NCBI GenBank assembly: GCA_028275345.1
Contig: JAPWUV010000005.1
Coordinates: forward strand, 185,894-249,893
Direction: 5' to 3'
DNA from: a bacterium
Lineage (GTDB): Bacteria > Zhuqueibacterota > Zhuqueibacteria > Oleimicrobiales > Geothermoviventaceae
Length of the DNA stretch: 64,000 nucleotides
Numbering within the stretch: position 1 is the stretch's first letter; every line of letters starts with the position of its first letter. Positions 27,161 through 34,896 of this stretch are shown piece by piece. A program made the position numbers and the translations under genes. The notes beneath the pieces are model-generated. The model saw only the letters and a list, made by a program, of their open reading frames with translations, made no database searches and was not told the DNA's origin.

Positions 27161-28135
27161 ATGAGGGCGCTCATCACGGGAGGTGCAGGGTTCATTGGCT
27201 CGCATTTGGCCGAGGCGCTCTTGGAGCGCGGGGATTCGGTGTACGTGATCGACAATCTTTCCACCGGGCGTCTCGAAAACGTCCAGCATTTGCGCAGTCA
27301 CCCGCGTTTCGGCATCGCCGTGGAGACCATCTTGAACGAAACGGTCATGGACCGTCTGGTGAGCGAGTGCGATGTGATCTTCCACCTGGCGGCCGCGGTG
27401 GGCGTGGAGCTCATCGTGAGTCACCCGGTGGAAACCATTGAGACCAACATCTTGGGCACACACATGGTGTTGAAGCTGGCCAATCGCTACCTGCGACGGG
27501 TACTGATCGCCTCCACCTCGGAAATCTACGGGAAGAGCGAGAAGGTCCCCTTCTCCGAGGACGACGACCGTATCCTGGGCCCAACCTCCCGGAGCCGGTG
27601 GAGCTATGCCGACTCCAAGGCGATCGACGAGTATCTGGCCTTCGCCTACCACAAGGAGAAGAACCTTCAGGTGACGGTAGCACGCCTCTTCAACACGGTG
27701 GGACCGAGGCAAACCGGCCGCTGGGGGATGGTCATCCCGCGAATGGTCACCCAAGCCCTTCGCGGGCAACCCATCACCGTGTACGGTAGTGGCAACCAGA
27801 TTCGCTCCTTCACCTACGTGAAGGACACCGTTCGCGCCCTCATTGCGCTGGTGGACTCGCCCAGCACCGTCGGGCAAATCTACAATGTGGGCAGCCACAA
27901 TACCATCAGCATCAAAGAACTCGCCCACAAGATCAAAGAGATGACCAATTCGCCCTCCGAGATCGTCTACATCCCCTACGAGCAAGCCTACGAGAAGGGA
28001 TTCGAAGACATGCGCATCCGCATCCCGGACCTGAGCAAGATCCGCAACGCCATCGGCTGGGAACCCCAGTACACGCTGGAGGACATCCTGCGCGAGGTGA
28101 TCGAATACTTCCGGGCGAATCCCCATGCGATGTGA
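27161..28135 (+). CDS. NAD-dependent nucleotide-sugar epimerase/dehydratase (extended SDR)
   Basis: A 324-residue extended short-chain dehydrogenase/reductase. The Rossmann motif ALITGGAGFIGSHLAEALLE is at the N-terminus. The catalytic Ser and the Tyr-x3-Lys motif are in ASTSEIYGKSEKVPF and WSYADSKAIDEYLAF, and VARLFNTVGPRQTGRWGMVI is the substrate-binding segment. The pattern resembles UDP-glucose/UDP-GlcNAc 4-epimerases or UDP-glucuronate-handling SDRs rather than lipid reductases. The start ATG at 27161 has GGGAGG upstream; the frame is open upstream only by overlap with the previous gene. It is the last gene of the polysaccharide operon, and its product probably supplies a precursor sugar. 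Confidence 0.87.
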   Translation: MRALITGGAGFIGSHLAEALLERGDSVYVIDNLSTGRLENVQHLRSHPRFGIAVETILNETVMDRLVSECDVIFHLAAAVGVELIVSHPVETIETNILGTHMVLKLANRYLRRVLIASTSEIYGKSEKVPFSEDDDRILGPTSRSRWSYADSKAIDEYLAFAYHKEKNLQVTVARLFNTVGPRQTGRWGMVIPRMVTQALRGQPITVYGSGNQIRSFTYVKDTVRALIALVDSPSTVGQIYNVGSHNTISIKELAHKIKEMTNSPSEIVYIPYEQAYEKGFEDMRIRIPDLSKIRNAIGWEPQYTLEDILREVIEYFRANPHAM

Positions 28136-28256
28136 AGGAGGGGCCATTCGGTGTGGCCGTAGGCTCAGGGAGCCGTAGGGCCGGTCAAGGCTCCAGGGGA
28201 TTCCCCAGCCTGAGCCAGCATCGGGCTACCCGATTAACGCGATGCCAGTTTTCGCC

Positions 28257-28285
28257 TTGACTGCAGGGGTAGCGTTGGTTATATT
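28257..28285 (+). promoter_or_regulatory. Sigma-70 promoter for the spt-like/GNAT gene pair
   Basis: TTGACT (28257-28262) and TATATT (28280-28285) have a 17-base spacer; each hexamer matches consensus 5/6. The predicted start is near 28292, giving a leader of about 105 nt before the GTG start. It marks a new transcription unit after the polysaccharide operon. Confidence 0.65.
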
Positions 28286-28396
28286 GAGCGCGATTCATTT
28301 TGACGGAAGCAGCGAAAGAGACCGTCCGGATGTGTGGGGAGTCAAGGTCAGTCGTGCCGGTTGAGGACCGTCTGGACTGCACACGGAGGCGCTGAG

Positions 28397-29581
28397 GTGG
28401 ATCTGTTCGAGAAATGCTACCGTTTCACGAGAGCGAAAGAGGCCATGGCCGCGGGGATCTATCCCTACTTCCGGGCCATCGAGTCTGGAGCCGACACCCA
28501 GGTGGTGATCGATGGGCGGCAGGTCATCATGATCGGCTCCAACAACTACCTCGGCCTCACTCAGGATCCACGGGTGAAAAAGGCAGCACAGGAGGCCATT
28601 GAGCGCTTCGGCTCGGGCTGCACGGGCTCCCGTTTCCTCAACGGGACTTTGGCCCTGCACGAGGAGCTGGAGGAGCGTCTGGCGGCGTTCATGAAACGGG
28701 AAGCGGCGCTGGTATTCTCCACCGGCTTCCAGACGAATCTGGGAACAATTGCCACCATCGTCGGGAAGGACGATCTCATCTTCGCCGATCGGGACAATCA
28801 TGCCAGCATCGTAGACGGTTGCCGCCTGGCCTTCGGCAAAACGGTCAAGTATCGCCACAATGATATGTCGGACCTGGAGCGGGTCCTGAAGATGTACGCC
28901 GACGACGACGGGGGCAAGTTGATCGTGACGGACGGCGTGTTCTCCATGGGAGGCGACATTGTGGACCTCCCACGGCTGGTCACCATCGCTAAGAAGTACG
29001 GGGCCCGGATCATGATCGACGACGCCCACTCCATTGGGGTTCTTGGGCAACACGGTCGGGGCACTGCGGAGCACTTCGGTCTGGAAGACCAGGTCGATAT
29101 CGTGATGGGGACCTTTAGTAAGTCGTTCGCATCCATTGGCGGATTCATCGCCGGGGACGAGCCGGTGATCCACTACATCAAGCATCACTCCCGGAGCCTC
29201 ATCTTCTCGGCCAGTCCGCCGCCGGCGGCGGTGGCTACGGTGCTGGCGTGTCTGGATATCATCGAGAAGGAACCGGAGCGTCGCGAACGGCTCTGGGAGA
29301 TCACGAACAAGATGCGGCGCGGCTTTCGGGAGCTCGGATTCAACACCGGCAACAGCCAGACCCCCATCATCCCCATCATCATTGGCGAAGACGAGAAGAC
29401 CTTCGCCTTTTGGAAGGCACTGTTCGAGAACGGGGTCTATGCTAATCCGGTCATCAGTCCGGCCGTCCCTCCGGGAATGTCGCTCATACGCACCTCGTAC
29501 ATGGCGACGCACAAGGACGAAGAGCTCGATCGCGTGCTCGAGGTTTTCGAGAAAGTGGGCCGGCAGTTCGGCGTAATCTGA
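28397..29581 (+). CDS. spt: Serine palmitoyltransferase-like alpha-oxoamine synthase
   Basis: A 394-residue PLP enzyme of the alpha-oxoamine synthase family, which condenses an amino acid with an acyl-CoA and loses CO2. The start is GTG at 28397, seven bases after GGAGG; the frame is open 63 bases further upstream without a ribosome site. It shows IGSNNYLGLTQDPRVKKAA, RFGSGCTGSRFLNGTLALHE and VFSTGFQTNLGTIATI, features shared with bacterial serine palmitoyltransferases. PLP-binding residues include the DDAHSIGVLG segment and Lys242 in GTFSKSFASIGG. KBL (glycine C-acetyltransferase) and BioF are the alternatives. The adjacent GNAT-type acyltransferase gene, 16 bp downstream, favours sphingoid-base synthesis, and no biotin or threonine-catabolism genes are nearby. 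Confidence 0.82.
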   Translation: MDLFEKCYRFTRAKEAMAAGIYPYFRAIESGADTQVVIDGRQVIMIGSNNYLGLTQDPRVKKAAQEAIERFGSGCTGSRFLNGTLALHEELEERLAAFMKREAALVFSTGFQTNLGTIATIVGKDDLIFADRDNHASIVDGCRLAFGKTVKYRHNDMSDLERVLKMYADDDGGKLIVTDGVFSMGGDIVDLPRLVTIAKKYGARIMIDDAHSIGVLGQHGRGTAEHFGLEDQVDIVMGTFSKSFASIGGFIAGDEPVIHYIKHHSRSLIFSASPPPAAVATVLACLDIIEKEPERRERLWEITNKMRRGFRELGFNTGNSQTPIIPIIIGEDEKTFAFWKALFENGVYANPVISPAVPPGMSLIRTSYMATHKDEELDRVLEVFEKVGRQFGVI

Positions 29582-29597
29582 AACTTAGAGGCTAGTC

Positions 29598-30722
29598 ATG
29601 GGAACTCTGACCGTCCATCCCGTTCGGAACCGGCGCGAGCTCAAACAGTTCATCCTTTTCCCGTGGAAGGTCTACAAGGGGGACCCGAATTGGGTACCGC
29701 CCCTGATCGTCGACATGAAAGAGATGCTGGACAAGAAGAAGAATCCCTTCTTCTTGCATTCGGACGCGGAATTCTTCCTGGCCCGGCGGGATGGGGAGGT
29801 CGTGGGACGGATCGCGGCCATCCAGAACAATCGTCACAATGAGTTCCACAAGGAGAAGACGGGCTTCTTCGGCTTTTTCGAGGTGCTACGGGATTACGAT
29901 GCTGCGTCCGCGCTCTTCGACGCGGCCGCCAGTTGGCTCAAGGACCGGGGCCTTGAGGTGATGCGCGGCCCCGCGAACTACAGTACCAACGACACCGTCG
30001 GGTTCTTGCTGGAAGGCTTCGAGAGACCCCCGGTTGTGCTGATGACCTACAATCCCCCCTACTACCTGGACTTCTGCCAGCGGTATGGCTTCCAGAAGGC
30101 CAAGGACCTGTACGCCTACCTCATGACGTCGGACCAGCCCCTGCCGGAAAAGGCCATCCGCGTGGCAGAGTCCCTCAAGCGGCGCGAGAACGTGGAGTTC
30201 CGCACGGTGAACATGAAGCGCTTCTGGGAGGAGGTGGAGCTGGTCTTTCAGATCTACAACGACGCCTGGAGCCTCAACTGGGGCTTCGTCCCTCTGACCC
30301 GGGAAGAGATCGATCACATCGCCAAGCAGCTGAAGATGATCCTCGATCCTGACCTGGTTCTGATCGCGCTGGTGAACGGAGAGCCCGCCGGCTTCTCCCT
30401 GGCCCTTCCCGACATCAACCAAGCCCTGATCAAGATCCGCAATGGCCGCCTCTTCCCCTTCGGATTGCCAAAGCTGCTCTGGTACATGCGGAAGATCAAC
30501 GGGATCCGCGTGTTCACCATGGGGGTCGTGCGCAAATACCAAAAGCGCGGCATCGACTCTCTGTTTTACGTGGAGACGTACCGCAGGGGCGTCGCCAAGG
30601 GTCACCGCTGGGGTGAATTCTCCTGGATCCTGGAAGACAACGTGATGATGAACCGGGCCGCCGAGTCGCTCGGAGCTCGCGTCTACAAACGCTACCGAAT
30701 CTACGATAAGCCGCTGGTGTGA
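29598..30722 (+). CDS. GNAT-superfamily acyltransferase-like protein, possible ceramide-synthase type
   Basis: A 374-residue cytosolic protein. The N-terminus (VYKGDPNWVPPLIVDMKEML, then ADAEFFLARRDGEVVGRIAA in similar form) and the C-terminal MGVVRKYQKRGIDSLFYVE are characteristic of a broad family of large GNAT-fold proteins related to E. coli YghO; the last segment resembles the acyl-CoA-binding loop. The bacterial ceramide synthase described in Caulobacter is a GNAT-type protein encoded near serine palmitoyltransferase, so placement 16 bp behind an spt-like gene suggests N-acylation of a sphingoid base. Whether this is an ortholog was not tested. No CerR-type reductase can be assigned with confidence nearby. 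Confidence 0.72.
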   Translation: MGTLTVHPVRNRRELKQFILFPWKVYKGDPNWVPPLIVDMKEMLDKKKNPFFLHSDAEFFLARRDGEVVGRIAAIQNNRHNEFHKEKTGFFGFFEVLRDYDAASALFDAAASWLKDRGLEVMRGPANYSTNDTVGFLLEGFERPPVVLMTYNPPYYLDFCQRYGFQKAKDLYAYLMTSDQPLPEKAIRVAESLKRRENVEFRTVNMKRFWEEVELVFQIYNDAWSLNWGFVPLTREEIDHIAKQLKMILDPDLVLIALVNGEPAGFSLALPDINQALIKIRNGRLFPFGLPKLLWYMRKINGIRVFTMGVVRKYQKRGIDSLFYVETYRRGVAKGHRWGEFSWILEDNVMMNRAAESLGARVYKRYRIYDKPLV

Positions 30723-31328
30723 ACACGACAGGGGCTCGCAGAGCCCGCAATGCCCCAAGACCGACCCGCACAATGCTGGGGGACATGAATCCGCCCATCA
30801 GGGATAGCCAGTAGGCGCAAAGAGAATCCTTCGGGGGGAAGCGGAGGTTTCCCTCTCCACTTTCCGTGCGCATTGTGAAACCACCCGTAGGCCGGAACTC
30901 CCGCGTCAACCCAGATTGTAACTGGACAATCCCCTGTCTCTCCGGACCCGCCAGGGCTAGCCATTGGTCACGGAACGGATCTGGTCGCGTCGCCAGGAAA
31001 ACAGTGTGAGCTTCACGGGAACTTTTGATTCCGGGGGGCGTAGTTATGCTCCGAACGCCGGCCGGGGAAGCTGGTCGAATTTCGGACGCGTTGGGAAAGC
31101 AGTGGCCGAAATTCTCTCATCCGCACATACCTCGGGGGCGACAGCACCCTACCGGGGCCAACTGAGCCGGCTAGTCGCCTGGAAAAAAGAGCCCCGGCTG
31201 TGAATCATCGGGAACAAATTGGCATGGAGGTTGTAGAATGTGTCGGTGGTCGAGGAAGATCACCGCACGCGACGTAATGGCGGGTTGTAGAGTTCGAGGG
31301 TAAAACCAAACGATTAGGGGATGATGGG
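30723..31328. other. Intergenic region, no gene recognised
   Basis: About 600 bp between the GNAT-like gene and the regulator gene. A GC hairpin (GGGCTC-GCA-GAGCCC, about 30732-30747) follows the stop without a U-tract, so it is a weak terminator candidate at best. Two short frames (79 codons plus, 87 codons minus) lack ribosome sites and protein-like composition. No promoter for the regulator could be placed with confidence, and no structured RNA was recognised. Confidence 0.45.
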
Positions 31329-32021
31329 ATGATGGAACTCAACGAGAACAAGCTGATGCTGTTCGACAAGGCCGCGGCGGGCGAAGATGAGCTTTTCGCC
31401 CGGCTCAGGCAGGAGGGTTTCGAACTGGTCCACACGGACAGCCTGGAAGAGGCAACGGAAAAGATCCGAGCGGAAAGCCCCGCGGGTGTGCTGATCAACG
31501 TGGACACCTTCGGCTCAGATACATGGTCCGTGGTCCGTCAGCTCAAGGAGGATGTGGACACGCGCCGTATCGCTCTCATCCTGTATTCGGCGTACGACGA
31601 CGAGGCCAATATCGTGCGCGGCTTCGAAGAAGGAGCTGACGACTACATCGTCCGGCCGACTCCCTCTCGTGCGACGGTCGCACGTATCAAGGGGATCGTC
31701 CGCAGGGTCCGCGAGCTTGGTTCCCGCCGGATCAAGGTGAAGGACCTGGAGATCGACCTGGACGAACATCGGGTCTACAAGGCCGGCAAGCCTATCGACC
31801 TGACCTACACGCAGTTCAAGCTCCTGTACCTGCTCGCGTCTCATCGGGAAAACGTCTTCACGCGGCAGGAGATTCTCGAACGCGTGTGGGGCAAGAAGGT
31901 CTACGTGACGAGCCGTACGGTGGACGTGCACATCAAGCGTCTGCGGGAAAAGCTCGGAGAGCAGAAGTACCCCTCGAAGTACATCGAGACGATCCACGGC
32001 ACCGGCTACCGCTTCGTCTAG
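31329..32021 (+). CDS. Atypical OmpR/PhoB-type response regulator lacking the phospho-acceptor Asp
   Basis: A 230-residue two-domain regulator. The receiver domain (about 1-125) aligns with CheY-like domains, but key sites differ. The Asp-Asp pair is Asp13-Lys14, the phospho-acceptor position is Asn57 (VLINVDTFG), the Thr/Ser switch is Ser87, and the conserved Lys of the KP motif is Arg109 (DDYIVRPTP). The C-terminal winged-helix DNA-binding domain (about 135-230) is intact: LTYTQFKLLYLLASHRENVF, VWGKKVYVTSRTVDVHIKRL, IHGTGYRFV. It therefore probably binds DNA without classical phosphorylation. No histidine kinase gene is adjacent. The ATG has AGGGG upstream. A strong intrinsic terminator follows within 25 bp, so this is the end of a transcription unit. 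Confidence 0.92.
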   Translation: MMELNENKLMLFDKAAAGEDELFARLRQEGFELVHTDSLEEATEKIRAESPAGVLINVDTFGSDTWSVVRQLKEDVDTRRIALILYSAYDDEANIVRGFEEGADDYIVRPTPSRATVARIKGIVRRVRELGSRRIKVKDLEIDLDEHRVYKAGKPIDLTYTQFKLLYLLASHRENVFTRQEILERVWGKKVYVTSRTVDVHIKRLREKLGEQKYPSKYIETIHGTGYRFV

Positions 32022-32043
32022 GCTCTCATTTTCCTCCCTCCGG

Positions 32044-32076
32044 AGCCCCCGGCGAAAGCTGGGGGCTTTTTTGTTT
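32044..32076 (+). terminator. Intrinsic terminator of the response-regulator gene
   Basis: AGCCCCCGGC-GAAA-GCTGGGGGCT forms a long GC-rich stem with a GNRA-type tetraloop, followed immediately by TTTTTGTTTT. It lies just after the regulator stop codon and ahead of a convergent gene. Confidence 0.92.
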
Positions 32077-32315
32077 TCGCAGCAAGCCCAAGGGCCCGCG
32101 CCTTTTCCCCTTCAGCCGGGACTGGGCAAGCATCCGCGAGCGGATAATCCCCATCGTGGCGGAGCCAGCTTGTCCCCGCAGTCCCGTACTGCGCGGAGGC
32201 CTGTTCCCCGACAACACCTCGGCCTTTCCTCTGCGGGTTTTTTGCCGTGTGCAACGACTGAGGCGAGTCCCCCACTTACCGGGACTGCGAGACGAAACCG
32301 CGGGACACCTCCCCC

Positions 32316-33368
32316 TCACCAGGAACGGCGACCCGTCAAAGGCTCCAGGAGCAGGGAATCGTTCCCCCTCATTTCAGCCACCTTCGCGACGCCCAGGAGG
32401 AACATAGCGGTCACGAACTCCCGTTTGAGCCGCTCGATCTTCTCGATGACGCGCTCGGCCGACTCCAGCGCTGGCTCCAAAAACGGCGAGGCCATCCCGC
32501 AAAGCGAGGCGCCCAAGACGATGGCTTTGGCCATGTCCAACCCGGTGCGGATCCCTCCGGAGGCGATCAGCTGGAGGCGATCCCGGTATGGTCGCAAAAG
32601 CCACAATGCCAACGGAGTGGGAATACCCCAGTCCTGGAAGACGAGTCCCAATCCTTCCGCTGCGGAGTCCCGCCGCCGGTGATGCTCCACCCGGCTCCAG
32701 GAGGTCCCTCCCGCTCCGGCCACGTCGACGATCCGGATGCCAGCACGGAGGGCCAATTCCACATCTGGCGCCGACATCCCCGAACCGACCTCCTTGAGGA
32801 TCACCGGAACCTCCAGCTCCCGGGCCACGAGGCCGATCTTTTCGGCAAGACCTGCGAAGTTGGTGTCGCCTTCCGGCTGCACAGCTTCTTGAAGCGGGTT
32901 CAGATGCAGGCAAAGCGCGTCGGCCGCCAGGACCTCGACAGCCCGCCGACATTCCTGGATACCGAAGCCGTAATTCAGCTGGACCGCGCCCAGATTGGCG
33001 CAAAGCACCGTTGTCGGAGCCACCTCTCGCAGCTCGAAGCTGTCGCGGGCGCTTGGATTGCTGAACATCACGCGCTGCGAACCCACCGCCATCGCCACCC
33101 CCGTGGCCTCGGCCGCGCGCGCAAGATTGCGGTTTACCCGTCGCAGGATTTCATGATCCCCGCCGGTCATGGACGTGATCATCAAAGGAAAGGACAGCCG
33201 CTTGCCCAGAAACTCCACCGAAGGATCCACATCCGCCAGATTGATCTCCGGCAGCGCCCGGTGCCTCAGCAGCACTCCGTCGAAATACAGCTTGCGCCGA
33301 TCGACGCCCAAGTCGCTCTGCACGATCCGGATGTGCTGCAGCTTCCGATTATTGGTCGATGAGTCCAT
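32316..33368 (-). CDS. fni: Type 2 isopentenyl-diphosphate delta-isomerase
   Basis: A 350-residue FMN- and NAD(P)H-dependent isomerase that interconverts IPP and DMAPP for isoprenoid synthesis in the cytosol. Family features in order: N-terminal KLQHIRIV (substrate-binding RK-x-x-H region), LSFPLMITSMTGGDHE, AMAVGSQRVM, LHLNPLQEAVQPEGDTNF (QE motif that binds substrate and Mg), VILKEVGSGMSAPDVELAL, VDVAGAGGTSWSRVE and ASGGIRTGLDMAKAI (FMN phosphate site). The frame is open to 33572, but the extra 68 codons overlap the end of the permease gene; the ATG at 33368 gives the normal family length. It is the last gene of the long minus-strand array. Why an isoprenoid gene sits there is unclear. Confidence 0.93.
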   Translation of the reverse strand: MDSSTNNRKLQHIRIVQSDLGVDRRKLYFDGVLLRHRALPEINLADVDPSVEFLGKRLSFPLMITSMTGGDHEILRRVNRNLARAAEATGVAMAVGSQRVMFSNPSARDSFELREVAPTTVLCANLGAVQLNYGFGIQECRRAVEVLAADALCLHLNPLQEAVQPEGDTNFAGLAEKIGLVARELEVPVILKEVGSGMSAPDVELALRAGIRIVDVAGAGGTSWSRVEHHRRRDSAAEGLGLVFQDWGIPTPLALWLLRPYRDRLQLIASGGIRTGLDMAKAIVLGASLCGMASPFLEPALESAERVIEKIERLKREFVTAMFLLGVAKVAEMRGNDSLLLEPLTGRRSW

Positions 33369-33543
33369 CGCTTCACCGACGCTCTTCATCCGCCCTTCCG
33401 ACTTCACGTCATGCCCCATCGGCCACAACACTTCCGCCGGAAGATAGGAAACATAGCCTCCGAGGGCAACGGACTTCTTCCTCATCTTCCGGCAACTCGC
33501 CGCTTCTCTCTGCCCGGCATCCGGCCGGAAAAAGGTTCGGCTA

Positions 33544-34887
33544 TCAGCCCGCCGCCGTCCCGTTCGGATCAATCCCCCCGGCGCGCCGTCCGCGGCGGAA
33601 GAAGGCGTAAGCCGGTAACCCCGTGCCGATCAATACAGCGGCGGCGAGGACTCCCGCCGTTGGGTACGCCACGAACGCCCCATACGCCAGATACAACTGC
33701 GTTCCCACGGAGAGGACAATCATTGTAGCCCAGCCGGGAGAGCGGAAACTCGGCTGATAATCCCGCCGCCTCCGGAGCCACGGGATCGCGGCGTAGACCA
33801 AAGCATTCTGCAGGAGGTAGGACAGGGTGAAGTAGCCGAGAAGGTTCTCGATGCCTCCAACCAGCACCAAAGCTACCGCGACTCCTGACTGCGCCAGAAT
33901 CGAAAAAAACGGGGTCTCATACCTGGGATGTATGGCGGCGAACGGGCGCGGCCACAATCCATCGCGAGCAATGGCGTATTCGATCCGCGGCTGGACCATG
34001 ATGCATGCGCTGGCAGCCCCTATCATCGAAATGAACGCGGAGATGGCCAAAGAGCCCGCCGCAACCGACGCGAAGCTCGGCAGGTAGCCAAATGGATTGG
34101 CGAAGGTCCCCTCGGCAGCGACTAGCTCTCCGAAGGGAACGATGGCGGTCGTGGCCAGGGCAATCAATGTGTAGCAGATCGTAATGCCCAAGGCGCTCCC
34201 GATTAGCGCCACGGGCAATGTGCGTTGCGGCCGCCGTATCTCACCCGCCATGTAGAGAATGTTCGGAAAGCCGGCGTATGACCAGGTGGTGGCAGCCACC
34301 CCGGCCACCAACCGCCGCAGAGCATGTCCCTGATCCGCCGCACCCGAGAGATCAGAGGGATCCAGTAGGAAGAGGCCGAGAAAGATCAGGAGGACCAGGG
34401 GAGAAAGCTTGGCGATCGTCAGCCCGATCTGGACGTTCCCGCCCAGCTTCACGTCCCGCACGTGGAGGTAGGTCAGTGCCAGGATCAGCAACGAGGCCAG
34501 AGCCTTTCCCTCCCACGTCGTGCCCAGCGGCGGGTGCAATACCTTCAAGGCCGAGCTCGCACTGAGCGCAATGATGCTAATGGACGGAGTGTCGCTCGTC
34601 CAGAAGACCGTCCAAACGTAGAGGAAGGCTAGCAGTGGACTCCCTGCCTTCTTCAAGTACAAGTAGGCGAACCCGTTCTCGGGATAGGCCGTGCCCAGCT
34701 CGGCGAGGAGTAGGATCTGCGGGATCCATATGAGGCCCCCCACAAACCAGGCGGCAAGGGCGAGCAGTGGACTGCCCGTGACCTTCGCCACGATGGGCAA
34801 GGTGATGAATACGCCCGAGCCGATCACCGTGCCGACGATGAGCGCCACTGCGTGGCCAAGCCCGAGCTTGCGGCCTAATTCCGCCAT
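33544..34887 (-). CDS. APC-family amino-acid permease
   Basis: A 447-residue inner-membrane permease with about 12 hydrophobic segments. The N-terminal GLGHAVALIVGTVIGSGVFI is the unwound first helix that binds the amino-acid carboxylate in APC-superfamily carriers. PENGFAYLYLKKAGSPLLAF and WSYAGFPNILYMAGEIRRPQ (helix 6 region with the conserved E-x-RRPQRTLP) also match APC/LAT-type permeases. Substrate specificity cannot be read. The start lies only 9 bp after the stop of the M28 peptidase gene, with AAGGGAG upstream, so the two are probably co-translated: the peptidase would release amino acids and the permease import them. Confidence 0.92.
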   Translation of the reverse strand: MAELGRKLGLGHAVALIVGTVIGSGVFITLPIVAKVTGSPLLALAAWFVGGLIWIPQILLLAELGTAYPENGFAYLYLKKAGSPLLAFLYVWTVFWTSDTPSISIIALSASSALKVLHPPLGTTWEGKALASLLILALTYLHVRDVKLGGNVQIGLTIAKLSPLVLLIFLGLFLLDPSDLSGAADQGHALRRLVAGVAATTWSYAGFPNILYMAGEIRRPQRTLPVALIGSALGITICYTLIALATTAIVPFGELVAAEGTFANPFGYLPSFASVAAGSLAISAFISMIGAASACIMVQPRIEYAIARDGLWPRPFAAIHPRYETPFFSILAQSGVAVALVLVGGIENLLGYFTLSYLLQNALVYAAIPWLRRRRDYQPSFRSPGWATMIVLSVGTQLYLAYGAFVAYPTAGVLAAAVLIGTGLPAYAFFRRGRRAGGIDPNGTAAG

Positions 34888-34896
34888 CCATCTCCC

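Noticed and set aside
27161-28135. Ceramide reductase CerR
   Set aside because: Motifs are those of nucleotide-sugar epimerases, and the gene belongs to the polysaccharide operon; a promoter separates it from the spt-like gene.
30701-31203. Two short ORFs (87 codons minus, 79 codons plus) in the intergenic gap
   Set aside because: No ribosome sites, no protein-like pattern and no recognisable domain.
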